A stretch of 64,000 nucleotides of DNA from Bacteroidetes bacterium HGW-Bacteroidetes-8. Its GTDB lineage: Bacteria; Bacteroidota; Bacteroidia; Bacteroidales; UBA932. A program made the position numbers and the translations under genes. Numbering within the stretch: position 1 is the stretch's first letter; every line of letters begins with the position of its first letter. Positions 33,946-42,169 of this stretch are shown here, piece after piece. The notes under the pieces were generated by a model that worked only from the letters and a program-made list of their open reading frames with translations, was not told where the DNA came from and did not search any database. The DNA lies in NCBI GenBank assembly GCA_002840895.1, contig PHCZ01000008.1, positions 62,001 to 126,000 of the forward strand, written 5' to 3'.

Positions 33946-35689
33946 GTTCCGTATATTTATATCGCTTAATTTTATGGGTAGCAGTCTTCTCAAATTGCTC
34001 CGGGTGATCGTGTACCGAAGATATCTTTGAGAATTTATTAACACGTGAGTTTACATACTCCGAGATCTCTTTTTTTATCTGCTCCAACTTCTCGTTGAAA
34101 GCTTTGATAATCTCCTCTCTCTTCTCGTCATAGCTATGTATCAGCTCATCTTTGGTTTTGCTGAACTCCTCTTTCTTCTCTTCAAAGCTCTTTGATATAC
34201 TCTCTTTTGTCTCGTAGTAAGCTGCTATGGCCTCCTCTTTTGCCTCTTTGAGAGCCTTTAATCTCTCCGGGTTGAGATAGACCCTTGCCACCAGTTTTCC
34301 CTTGCTCTCTGTTACCACAGATTCGGAAACCATCCAGTGACCATTGATAATAGATTCAATCTCTTCCGGATAGATATTTTCACCACTTGGGCCAAGAATC
34401 ATATTACTTACACGCCCTTTTATATATAGGCGACCCTCTTTATCAATTATTCCAAGGTCTTTTGTTCTGAACCAACCATCTGCAGTAAAAGCCTGTTCGG
34501 TTGCTTCAGGGTTCTTGTAGTAACCAACCATTACATTTGGCCCTTTTGCCACAATTTCGCCCTCTCCTGTCTCAGGATTAGGGTTATCGATTCTTAAAGT
34601 TACACCGTGTACTGCGGGGCCTGTAGATTGCCACTTTACATTGTCCGGAATTGCTCCGGCCAAAAGAGGTGATGTCTCTGTCAGCCCGTAGCCGATTGCA
34701 TAAGGGAATTTCGCCTCATAAAGAAACCTCTCAACCACTCCATCAAGTTTAGCCCCACCAATTCCGAAGAATCTCAGTTTTCCCCCAAATGTCTCCATCA
34801 GTTTTTTACCCGCAACCCTGTTTAGAAGTTTTCTGCCGGGGGTGGTTTTATAGAGAGCCCGGGTTATTGGGCTGGCGTTGAATTTTGGGAGCACTGTATT
34901 TTTATAGATCTTCTCTATAATCATTGGTACACTCAAAATTGTAGTAGGCCTTACATCCTTAAGAGCTTTAAGCAATATTGTCGGGGTAGGAGCCTTCTCA
35001 ATGTAGTAAACAGACGAACCGCTTACCATAGGAAGCATCATACATAAACTGCACTCAAGTGTGTGAGAGAGTGGAAGGAGTGAAAGCCAGACATCCCACT
35101 CAAAACCAGGCCTTAAAAGAGAGGCAGAGTATAAGTGAGAGCTTAGGTTCTTGTGAGTTAGCATAACTCCTTTTGAATTTCCGGTGGTACCGGAAGTGTA
35201 GATTATTGAAGCAAGATCCTCCCCCTTTGGAGAGATTGCCTCACCTCGTACCGGATTATCTTTGGCTTTTAAAACCTCTAATGTATCAAGAATCACAACA
35301 ACATTCATCTTCTCGATAAGATCCTGTGGAACTTTGTATAGTAGTCTGTTAGATACAAAAAGAGCATTTGATTCGGAGTGCTCGATCACATTGCGAATCT
35401 CAAACTCAGAGAAATCGGGAAGCATTGGGACGGCTATCCTGCCAAATGCAGTTGCAGAAAAATAGGCTACTGGCCAGTTGGGCATATTTTGGCTGAGAAT
35501 TCCTATTTTATCACCCGGCTTTATTCCGTTAGCAGCTAAAAGTTCAGATACCTTCTCCGTTTTATCCCCAAATTGTTCGTAAGTGTAAGAATCTCCGTTG
35601 ATATATGAAAAGCAGGTATTGTTCTTGAAATTTGTTGTACTATAAGTATATAGATCTCTTAATGTACTGAATTCAGGTATATTTCCCAT
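33935..35689 (-). CDS. Long-chain acyl-CoA ligase with helical insertion
   Basis: 584 residues of the ANL (adenylate-forming) superfamily. Motifs: AMP-binding IIYTSGTTGNSKGVMLTH, GYGLTETSP, WFRTKDLG and the catalytic-lysine motif FEKTATHKIKRYKY near the C-terminus. Between the hinge and that lysine lies an insertion of roughly 50-60 residues (about 479-540) made of Lys/Glu-rich helix with an imperfect repeat (YETKESI, FEEKKEEF, YDEKREEI, FNEKLEQI). Activates fatty acids to acyl-CoA. A glycerolipid acyltransferase gene lies 37 nt upstream in the same direction. Confidence 0.88.
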   Translation of the reverse strand: MGNIPEFSTLRDLYTYSTTNFKNNTCFSYINGDSYTYEQFGDKTEKVSELLAANGIKPGDKIGILSQNMPNWPVAYFSATAFGRIAVPMLPDFSEFEIRNVIEHSESNALFVSNRLLYKVPQDLIEKMNVVVILDTLEVLKAKDNPVRGEAISPKGEDLASIIYTSGTTGNSKGVMLTHKNLSSHLYSASLLRPGFEWDVWLSLLPLSHTLECSLCMMLPMVSGSSVYYIEKAPTPTILLKALKDVRPTTILSVPMIIEKIYKNTVLPKFNASPITRALYKTTPGRKLLNRVAGKKLMETFGGKLRFFGIGGAKLDGVVERFLYEAKFPYAIGYGLTETSPLLAGAIPDNVKWQSTGPAVHGVTLRIDNPNPETGEGEIVAKGPNVMVGYYKNPEATEQAFTADGWFRTKDLGIIDKEGRLYIKGRVSNMILGPSGENIYPEEIESIINGHWMVSESVVTESKGKLVARVYLNPERLKALKEAKEEAIAAYYETKESISKSFEEKKEEFSKTKDELIHSYDEKREEIIKAFNEKLEQIKKEISEYVNSRVNKFSKISSVHDHPEQFEKTATHKIKRYKYTEPKK

Positions 35690-35726
35690 TTTTAAAAATT
35701 AAACATCAGTGTAATTATTACAATAA

Positions 35727-36287
35727 TCATTCCAAATCATTTCCGGGTGTAAAATTCTTTGGATGCTTACCTACAACTCCCTTATCTTTATACCATTGTC
35801 TAATTCTTTTAAGATCTGCGGCAGGGTCATCGGTAAGTTCAATCTTTTCACCTCTTCCAACCTCCTTTTTACCCCAGTCAAAGTAACCCAGGTAGACAGG
35901 AATATCTACAGCTTTTGCTATTGTATGAAATCCTGCTTTCCATCTCTGAGTTGGCTTTCTTGTACCCTCAGGAGCAATTGCAAGGTGTAGTATCTCTCTG
36001 GTGCGAAACTCCTCAATCAGTTGAAGAGTTGTAGATGCCCCCTTTTTTCTGTCTACCGGAACTCCCCCCATAGCCCTTACGATAGGACCGAGAGGACCCC
36101 AAAAGAGGCTCTTCTTAACCATAACGCTGGCTGTCCGCCCCATTGAATTATAATACAGGAAAGATATAACAAAGTCCCAGCTTGAGGTGTGAGGGACACC
36201 AAGAATAATACATTTCGGTTCAGGAACGGGTGGTTCCATAGTTTTCCAGCCCATTATCCAAAGTAGGAATCTAGAGATATACTGCAT
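35727..36287 (-). CDS. 1-acyl-sn-glycerol-3-phosphate acyltransferase family protein
   Basis: 186 residues from the ATG at 36287; the alternative TTG at 36311 overlaps the -7 box and cannot be inside the mRNA. HX4D motif is visible as HTSSWD at about residue 34, and the substrate motif as APEGTRKPTQRW. PlsC-like enzymes acylate lysophosphatidate. The short length and the RKPTQRW form fit the small PlsC-like family of Bacteroidota. Probably co-transcribed with the acyl-CoA ligase. Confidence 0.82.
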   Translation of the reverse strand: MQYISRFLLWIMGWKTMEPPVPEPKCIILGVPHTSSWDFVISFLYYNSMGRTASVMVKKSLFWGPLGPIVRAMGGVPVDRKKGASTTLQLIEEFRTREILHLAIAPEGTRKPTQRWKAGFHTIAKAVDIPVYLGYFDWGKKEVGRGEKIELTDDPAADLKRIRQWYKDKGVVGKHPKNFTPGNDLE

Positions 36288-36308
36288 CGTTTTCGCTATT
36301 AATTGATA

Positions 36309-36316
36309 CAAAGTTA
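36309..36316 (-). promoter_or_regulatory. Predicted -7 box for the acyltransferase gene
   Basis: The minus strand reads TAACTTTG. Its position excludes the upstream TTG start and supports the ATG at 36287, 21 nt downstream. Confidence 0.6.
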
Positions 36317-36333
36317 GGAATTATCGGCACTTA

Positions 36334-38781
36334 TTAGATAAACAGCGACATATTTGCCTCCTCACTTCTCTCCAGATATGTTGCCACCCCTGCAAAGTTT
36401 ACACCATCCATCAACTCTTGCTCCTGTATACCCATAACCTCCATACTCATTGTACACGCGATAAACTCAACTCCACTAACTTTAGCTTGCTCAATAAGAG
36501 ATTCAAGAGAGTCAATTCTCTTTTTACGCATAACCATTCTCATTACAGATCCCCCAATTCCAAACATATTCATTTTTGATAGTTTCAGAGATTTGGAGTC
36601 TTTAGGTAAAAGAAATCCGAAAAGTCTCCCAATAAAATCTTTTTCGAATTTAACAGGGTTTGCTCTCTTTATTACATTCAATCCCCAGAATGTAAAGAAC
36701 ATTGTCACCTTTTTACCCATTGAGGCTGCTCCGTTTGCAATAACAAAAGCGGCAAGGGCTTTATCCATATCGTCGCTGAAGACAACGATGGTCTTATTGT
36801 CAGATGTTATCCCGGGTGTATATCTGCAGGCAGATGCACTATCTCCCTTTTCAATTCTGGCTGTTATGACTCCTCTTGAGTTCTCGACTGAGACTAGTTT
36901 TGCTCCTGTGATATTACACCAGGATGCCACATCTTTCCCGAATGCCTGATCTGTTGCTTTGATCTCAAGTCTCTCGCCCGTGCTTAGAGTATCATAACTC
37001 TTTTTCAACTGCATTATTGGACCAGGGCACTGTAATCCGCAGGCATCCACAAGCAGAGCACTCTTATTATCTTCATCTGCAAGAAGATCGTCTGAACCGA
37101 TACGTCCTGCAAAATATTGTTTAACTGACACATTCTCGGTAGCAATCGAGTATGTCTTATATCCTCCTGAGAGGTTGAAAATATTATTAAACCCATTTTG
37201 GAGCAGTATCCTGTATGCTACATATCCGCGAAGTCCTACAGCGCAATATATAATCACACGCTTATTCTTTGGAACCTCGTCAAGTCTATTTCGCAGGTCA
37301 TCCACCGGAATATTTACTGCTCCGGTTATTGAGCCCAGTAAAAACTCCTCTTGTGTACGTACATCCAGAATAAAATCTTTTGATGGATCAGACTTCACAA
37401 CATCTCTCCAGGAGATGATTTTTACCCTATTTTTTAGTATATTATCTGCAACAAACCCTGCCATATTTACAGGATCTTTTGCTGATGAGTATGGTGGAGC
37501 ATAGGCGTGCTCAATCTCCATTAGGTCATATATTGTTCCTTTTGACTTAACTACCTGAGCAAACATCTCAATTCTCTTATCAACTCCGTCAAACCCGACT
37601 ACCTGAGCACCATAAAGGCGACCATCCACAGGTGAAAACTGAATCTTTACAGAGAGGGGGAGGGCATTAGGGTAATAGCCTGCGTGAGAAGATGAGTGAG
37701 TATAAGATGCGATATACTCTATACCCTCTCTCTTTAGCCATCTTCCACTCGCACCGGTTGAGGCTACCGTAAGGTCAAACACTTTTGCAATCCCAGTCCC
37801 TATACTTCCTTCATACTTAAATTTATTACCGTATACAATATTATCTGCCACTATCCTTCCCTGCTTGTTTGCAGGACCCGCCAGAGGAATCAGAACAGGT
37901 TTGTCTATTACCGGATGTATAACCTCAACAGCATCTCCGAGAGCATAGATATCGGGATCTGAGGTCTGCATAAAGTCATTAACTTTTATACCTCCTGTTG
38001 TCCCAATTTCAAGACCGGACTCTTTTGCAAGTTTTGTCTCAGGGCGAACACCAATACTCCAGATTACCATCTCTCCTTCAAGAACCTTACCGCTCTTGAG
38101 TACAACTCCCACTTTATTTCCTCTCTCTTCAAACCTCTCAACTGCATCACTAAGGTGCAGTCCGATACCTTTTGTTCTTAGTTCGGAGTGAATTATTGTT
38201 GCCATCGAGAGATCCAGATGAGACATCACTTGATCTGACATCTCCACTACGTCTATTTCAAAACCCAGACTGTGCAGATTCTCCGCCATCTCCAGCCCGA
38301 TAAACCCTGCACCAACCACTATAGCTCTCTCAACATCCTTTACAGTTACAAATTTTTTGATCTTATCTGTATCTGGTACATTTCTGAGAGTGAAGATATT
38401 GGGATTATTTATTCCCTCAATCTTAGGCTTAATTGGCTCTGCACCCGGAGAGAGAATAAGTTTATCATAACTCTCAATATATCTACTGCCCTTCTCAATA
38501 TTGTACACCTCTACAGTTTTTTCTTTAGGATTAATTCTCTCGACCTCCGATTTAATCCTTATATCTATGTTGTAACGGTTTCTAAACCCTTGTACTGTCT
38601 GCACGAAAAGAGCATCACGACTGGCAATTGTCTCTCCTATATAATATGGTAAACCACAATTGGCATAAGAGACATACTCCCCTCTCTCAAAGAGAATAAT
38701 CTCTGCATTTTCATCATTTCTTCTCAATCTGGCTGCGACAGTTGCACCCCCGGCAACTCCTCCGATAATAACATATTTCAT
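36334..38781 (-). CDS. CoA-disulfide reductase-rhodanese-TusA-DsrE2 fusion protein
   Basis: 815 residues with four domains in order. (1) CoA-disulfide reductase-type flavoprotein, about 1-450: FAD motif IIGGVAGGATVAARL, redox Cys42 in YANCGLPYYIG, NAD-binding VVGAGFIGLEMAE, and the tyrosine pair in HAYAPPYSSAKDP. (2) Rhodanese, about 455-550, active Cys513 in YCAVGLRG. (3) TusA/SirA, about 575-645, CGLQCPGP with Cys581 and Cys585. (4) DsrE2-like, about 660-815, Cys776. All four persulfide-handling cysteines are present. A role in passing sulfane sulfur or reducing persulfides and polysulfides is inferred. Confidence 0.92.
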   Translation of the reverse strand: MKYVIIGGVAGGATVAARLRRNDENAEIILFERGEYVSYANCGLPYYIGETIASRDALFVQTVQGFRNRYNIDIRIKSEVERINPKEKTVEVYNIEKGSRYIESYDKLILSPGAEPIKPKIEGINNPNIFTLRNVPDTDKIKKFVTVKDVERAIVVGAGFIGLEMAENLHSLGFEIDVVEMSDQVMSHLDLSMATIIHSELRTKGIGLHLSDAVERFEERGNKVGVVLKSGKVLEGEMVIWSIGVRPETKLAKESGLEIGTTGGIKVNDFMQTSDPDIYALGDAVEVIHPVIDKPVLIPLAGPANKQGRIVADNIVYGNKFKYEGSIGTGIAKVFDLTVASTGASGRWLKREGIEYIASYTHSSSHAGYYPNALPLSVKIQFSPVDGRLYGAQVVGFDGVDKRIEMFAQVVKSKGTIYDLMEIEHAYAPPYSSAKDPVNMAGFVADNILKNRVKIISWRDVVKSDPSKDFILDVRTQEEFLLGSITGAVNIPVDDLRNRLDEVPKNKRVIIYCAVGLRGYVAYRILLQNGFNNIFNLSGGYKTYSIATENVSVKQYFAGRIGSDDLLADEDNKSALLVDACGLQCPGPIMQLKKSYDTLSTGERLEIKATDQAFGKDVASWCNITGAKLVSVENSRGVITARIEKGDSASACRYTPGITSDNKTIVVFSDDMDKALAAFVIANGAASMGKKVTMFFTFWGLNVIKRANPVKFEKDFIGRLFGFLLPKDSKSLKLSKMNMFGIGGSVMRMVMRKKRIDSLESLIEQAKVSGVEFIACTMSMEVMGIQEQELMDGVNFAGVATYLERSEEANMSLFI

Positions 38782-38880
38782 TGTATGGTCCTGTTAATTC
38801 TTCAAATAATTTATATCTGCAAAGGAAGAGAAATTTCTTTAAACTTCAAAATATTTTCTATTGGAAATTTGTTTCTTATG

Positions 38881-38895
38881 AAATAATAATTATTT
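38881..38895. repeat. 7-1-7 palindrome on the thioredoxin-operon promoter
   Basis: AAATAAT-A-ATTATTT is a perfect palindrome overlapping the -7 box at 38891-38898, in the gap between two divergent sulfur-related transcripts. The operon encodes a MarR-family protein, so this is a candidate operator, though its AT content makes chance plausible. Confidence 0.4.
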
Positions 38896-38898
38896 TTG
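38891..38898 (+). promoter_or_regulatory. Predicted -7 box for the thioredoxin operon
   Basis: TATTTTTG, perfect TAnnTTTG match, 28 nt before the ATG at 38927. Confidence 0.6.
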
Positions 38899-38926
38899 CA
38901 AAAGTTTTACATTAAATATTTGAAAG

Positions 38927-39409
38927 ATGAGAATTTTAAGAATGATACTTCCTCTTATTTTTGTCGCTCTGTTTGTGACATCGTGCGGTGCAAGGGCAGA
39001 GGGAAACGCAGAGGAAAGCAAAGATAAGAAGACAAATGAATCAGAAAAGAGAGCTGTTATAACTCTAAGTACAGATGAATTTGTAAAAAAAGTGGCAGAT
39101 TTCAGATCCAACGCCCAAGAGTGGAAATACCTGGGAGATAAACCTGCGATTTTGGATTTTTACGCAGACTGGTGTATCTACTGCAAGAAACTTACCCCAA
39201 TACTTGAAGAGCTGGCAAAAGAGTATGACGGGAAGATTTACATATACAAGATTGACACCGAAAAAGAGAGAGAGATAGCAGCAGCCTTTGGTATAAGAGC
39301 ACTTCCTACACTCCTTTTCATACCAATGAATGAGGATCCTCAGATTGCTCAGGGAGCGGTTCCTAAAGATGAGCTTAAAAAAATTATCGACTCTCTTTTG
39401 TTAAAATAG
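38927..39409 (+). CDS. Thioredoxin-family lipoprotein
   Basis: 160 residues with an SPII signal (VTSC, Cys20), then a thioredoxin fold. The active site is DWCIYCKK (Cys83 and Cys86), and ALPTLLF holds the cis-proline. It resembles DsbD C-terminal/thioredoxin_7 proteins and should act in the periplasm as a disulfide or persulfide reductase. First gene of a thioredoxin-MarR-DUF302-DoxX operon divergent from the CoA-disulfide reductase fusion. Confidence 0.9.
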   Translation: MRILRMILPLIFVALFVTSCGARAEGNAEESKDKKTNESEKRAVITLSTDEFVKKVADFRSNAQEWKYLGDKPAILDFYADWCIYCKKLTPILEELAKEYDGKIYIYKIDTEKEREIAAAFGIRALPTLLFIPMNEDPQIAQGAVPKDELKKIIDSLLLK

Positions 39410-39415
39410 TTAAAA

Positions 39416-39760
39416 ATGAAAAAGCTTTGCATAATAAGAGACATCTGCCGCTCAATAAGTGATTTTGAGAATGAATTTCAGAAAACACACAACTTATGCC
39501 TGAACGAGGGTATGGTTTTGTGCTCACTTAAGGAGAGAAGACTCTCATCCGGAGAGATTGCTAAGCAGATTAATCTAACCTGTTCAAATACATCAAAATT
39601 AATACGCTCTATTGAGGATAAAGGCCTTATAAAGAGAGTTCTTGGTGAAGAGGATAAGAGACAGATGTATTTTTCACTAACACAAAAGGGAATTTTAAAA
39701 TTGACAGATATAGAGGAGGATAAAATAGCACTCACAGGACCTCTTTCTAAACTGGGTTAA
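39416..39760 (+). CDS. MarR-family transcriptional regulator
   Basis: 114 residues, short for MarR (usually about 140) but with the winged-helix core: LNEGMVLCSLKERRLSSGEIAKQ, a recognition helix TCSNTSKLIRSIEDKGL, and the wing VLGEEDKRQMYFSLTQKG. MarR proteins often sense thiol-reactive compounds; Cys residues are at the N-terminus and in the recognition region (NLTCSN). It lies in the operon and may repress it and the divergent fusion gene. Starts 6 nt after the thioredoxin gene. Confidence 0.85.
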   Translation: MKKLCIIRDICRSISDFENEFQKTHNLCLNEGMVLCSLKERRLSSGEIAKQINLTCSNTSKLIRSIEDKGLIKRVLGEEDKRQMYFSLTQKGILKLTDIEEDKIALTGPLSKLG

Positions 39761-39781
39761 TTACAACTAAAAATTACGGAG

Positions 39782-40174
39782 ATGTTTATAGAGAATAATA
39801 GCAGATATAATTTTACTGAGACAGCACAAAGACTCAACGATGCTGTTGTTGACGGGGGTTGGAGCCTCCTAGCTGTACACGATTTGAAGGAGACTCTTCA
39901 TAAAAAGGGGTTCGAAGTTCTCCCGGTAAAGGTTTTTGAGGTTTGTAAAGGGTCTCTTTCGGTGAAAATGCTCGAGCGGGATAGCGAAAGACTCTTTTCC
40001 AGTCTGATGCCCTGCAGGGTGTCGGTTTATGAAACATCAGAGGGCATCACAAAGATATCGCGTCTCAATGCAGCAGTAATGGCCAAAGAGTATGGAGGTA
40101 TTGTTGAGGAGGTTATGGGAGCCGCCTTCGAGCAGATGGAGAAGATACTGGAACCATTAATTGTAAAACAGTAA
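39782..40174 (+). CDS. DUF302 protein
   Basis: 130 residues of the DUF302 family: the TETAQRLNDAVVDGGWSLLAVHDLKETLHKKG start and the FEVCKG segment are typical. One conserved cysteine is in VFEVCKG. DUF302 proteins are often encoded with thioredoxin- or sulfur-related genes, and the structural core binds small ligands in other bacteria; the function is unknown. No signal peptide. Sits between the MarR gene and a DoxX-like membrane protein. Confidence 0.85.
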   Translation: MFIENNSRYNFTETAQRLNDAVVDGGWSLLAVHDLKETLHKKGFEVLPVKVFEVCKGSLSVKMLERDSERLFSSLMPCRVSVYETSEGITKISRLNAAVMAKEYGGIVEEVMGAAFEQMEKILEPLIVKQ

Positions 40175-40177
40175 GCG

Positions 40178-40606
40178 ATGAAAGACTTTTTATTATTAAG
40201 CAAATCACCTGGTGATAAATTAAGTTCAGCGGCACTACTTTTCATAAGAGTTGCAATAGGATTTCTAATGATCACCCACGGCTGGGGAAAGTTACAGAAC
40301 TTTGAAGCAATGTCCACAGCATTTCCCGATCCTTTGGGGGTAGGAGTTAAAACCTCTCTTATATTGGCAATCGGAGCTGAGTTTTTTGCATCAATTTTCG
40401 TAATACTTGGGCTACTCACCAGATTATCTCTTATCCCTTTGATCTCCACTATGGGGATGGCCTTTTTTGTAATCCACGCAAATGATCCGTTGAAGTCAAA
40501 AGAGCTTGCCCTTGTATATCTTGTAACATACATTTTCCTCTTCATTAAAGGAGGGGGCAAGTTCTCTCTGGATAGCCTTCTTCTTAGAAAGCTATTTAAA
40601 AACTAA
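40178..40606 (+). CDS. DoxX-family membrane protein
   Basis: 142 residues with four hydrophobic segments (about 17-35, 57-80, 82-100 and 110-130). The start LLFIRVAIGFLMITHGWGKL is the usual DoxX helix. DoxX-like proteins were first seen as thiosulfate:quinone oxidoreductase parts and recur with thiol-redox genes, which suits this operon. Starts 4 nt after DUF302 and ends 4 nt inside the convergent ferredoxin gene. Confidence 0.87.
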   Translation: MKDFLLLSKSPGDKLSSAALLFIRVAIGFLMITHGWGKLQNFEAMSTAFPDPLGVGVKTSLILAIGAEFFASIFVILGLLTRLSLIPLISTMGMAFFVIHANDPLKSKELALVYLVTYIFLFIKGGGKFSLDSLLLRKLFKN

Positions 40607-41502
40607 ACCCACTCTTCACTTAAGATATCACCTCTGAGGGACATTACCATTGCTTTCAGAGGTATATTCCTTTTGGCTCTCTCCCTGGCAAGCTTTGCCA
40701 TCTGAATTAAACCACCGCAGCAAGGAACCTCCATCATTAAAACAGTAATGGTGTTAAGCTTAGACTCATCAATCATTAGTGTAAGCTTATCTATGTAACT
40801 TTGTGTATTGGAGTCAAGTTTAGGGCAAGCGATAGCTAGACTCTTGTTCTTGAGAAAAGTACTATGAAATGATCCGTGGCTGAACGATGAGCAGTCCGAC
40901 GCAAGCAATAGGTCGGATCCTTTGAGAAATCCAGCCATCGGGCTTAAGAGATGTAACTGTACCGGCCATTGCTGTAGCTCTGATTTCCCGAATTCGAAGC
41001 TTTCGGAATTTTCAGCTTGAGCTCTTTTAAGAACCGGAGTAACATTGACTGCAGATGGTTTTGCTGTTCTGAAATCCTGCTCCATAGATCCCGGACATCC
41101 GCAAGCAAGTTTCTCTTTAGCCTCAGGTTTTGCTGTTGCGTCAATCTTTGACAAATCTATCACCACTTCGTTTTTTCTGCACCACTCTACACCCTCATTG
41201 AACCACTTCATCTCATTATGGTCTCTCAGATGCTTCAAGTGGGCAAGTATAACCTTTTCACCCTTTGGTGAGATTCTCTTCATAACAGCCTCCTCGCTAT
41301 AGGGCTCTGTCTCTTTTTCTATAAGCTCAATTGCTCCAACAGGGCACTCACCTATACAGGCGCCCAGTCCGTCACAGTATAGGTCACTAACCATTACGGC
41401 TTTCCCATTTATAAGCTGGATAGCACCTTCGTGACACCCCTCTACACAGTTTCCGCAACCGTTGCAAAGTTCTTCATCTATCTTGATAACTGTTCTTTTC
41501 AT
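40603..41502 (-). CDS. Two-[4Fe-4S] ferredoxin-domain protein
   Basis: 299 residues. The N-terminal ferredoxin part has CNGCGNCVEGCHEGAIQL and CDGLGACIGECPVGAIEL, enough Cys for two [4Fe-4S] clusters. A further C-terminal region of about 200 residues has additional cysteines (LACGCPGS, VPCCGG) and could bind another metal site. The partner is not seen; similar proteins in Bacteroidota often sit near hydroxylamine reductase or redox genes. It has its own -7 box and converges on the DoxX gene, so it may not be part of the sulfur operon. Confidence 0.85.
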   Translation of the reverse strand: MKRTVIKIDEELCNGCGNCVEGCHEGAIQLINGKAVMVSDLYCDGLGACIGECPVGAIELIEKETEPYSEEAVMKRISPKGEKVILAHLKHLRDHNEMKWFNEGVEWCRKNEVVIDLSKIDATAKPEAKEKLACGCPGSMEQDFRTAKPSAVNVTPVLKRAQAENSESFEFGKSELQQWPVQLHLLSPMAGFLKGSDLLLASDCSSFSHGSFHSTFLKNKSLAIACPKLDSNTQSYIDKLTLMIDESKLNTITVLMMEVPCCGGLIQMAKLARERAKRNIPLKAMVMSLRGDILSEEWV

Positions 41503-41539
41503 CTTTTTTTCTTAAAAGGTTAATATTTGATATGTAGTG

Positions 41540-41547
41540 CAAATGTA
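41540..41547 (-). promoter_or_regulatory. Predicted -7 box for the ferredoxin-domain gene
   Basis: The minus strand reads TACATTTG, perfect TAnnTTTG match, 37 nt before the ATG at 41502. Confidence 0.55.
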
Positions 41548-41653
41548 GCAGCGTAAAGTGATATTAAATGTAACAATTGATACACTCCGAAATTTTTTAT
41601 ATTCGGTATGGATTTTGCAGTCAACTAATATTCACACAGAATTTAATCCAATA

Positions 41654-42169
41654 ATGAAACATTTTATATCCGGAATATTTACACTTTTTACAATCTCTTG
41701 CTCAACTGCATATCTGGCTCTGGATTCCGTGCAAGAGTTTGACATAGAAAAATATATGGGTAAATGGTATGAAATATACAGGCTTCCTAACTCATTCGAA
41801 GAGGGGCTTGAAGATATAACGGCACACTATGAGCTTAAAGATGACGGTACGGTTATTGTGACAAACGAAGGTCGTCTTAAGGAGGACAACAGTAGAATAA
41901 AACAGGCAAAAGGTAAGGCCTGGATACCGAATCCTAAAGAACCTTCAAAACTAAAAGTAAGCTTTTTCTGGCCCTTTGCAGGCGACTATTGGGTTTTGAA
42001 AATTGATTCAGATTACACTAATGCTCTGGTAGGGGACCCCTCCGGAAAGTATCTGTGGATTCTATCCAGAGAGAGAAAACCGGACCAGAAGGCTATTAAT
42101 GAACTGAAAAACTACGCATCAGATCTTGGGTTTGACGTTGAAAGTATGGTCAGCGGTCAGGTCTATTAA
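41654..42169 (+). CDS. Outer membrane lipocalin (Blc-like)
   Basis: 171 residues from the ATG at 41654, chosen because the SPII signal (FTISC lipobox) then begins with MKHFIS; the longer frame adds no signal. Lipocalin motif KYMGKWYEIYRLPNSFEEG, the TDYRYL-like YTNALVGDPSGKYLWILSR and a C-terminal helix are visible. Blc-type lipocalins bind fatty acids or lysophospholipids. Its last 51 bp overlap the 3' end of the convergent urocanate hydratase gene. Confidence 0.9.
   Translation: MKHFISGIFTLFTISCSTAYLALDSVQEFDIEKYMGKWYEIYRLPNSFEEGLEDITAHYELKDDGTVIVTNEGRLKEDNSRIKQAKGKAWIPNPKEPSKLKVSFFWPFAGDYWVLKIDSDYTNALVGDPSGKYLWILSRERKPDQKAINELKNYASDLGFDVESMVSGQVY

Noticed and set aside
40027-40560. 177-residue open frame on the minus strand
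   Set aside because: It is antisense to DUF302 and DoxX, both of which have clear family motifs and fit the operon.
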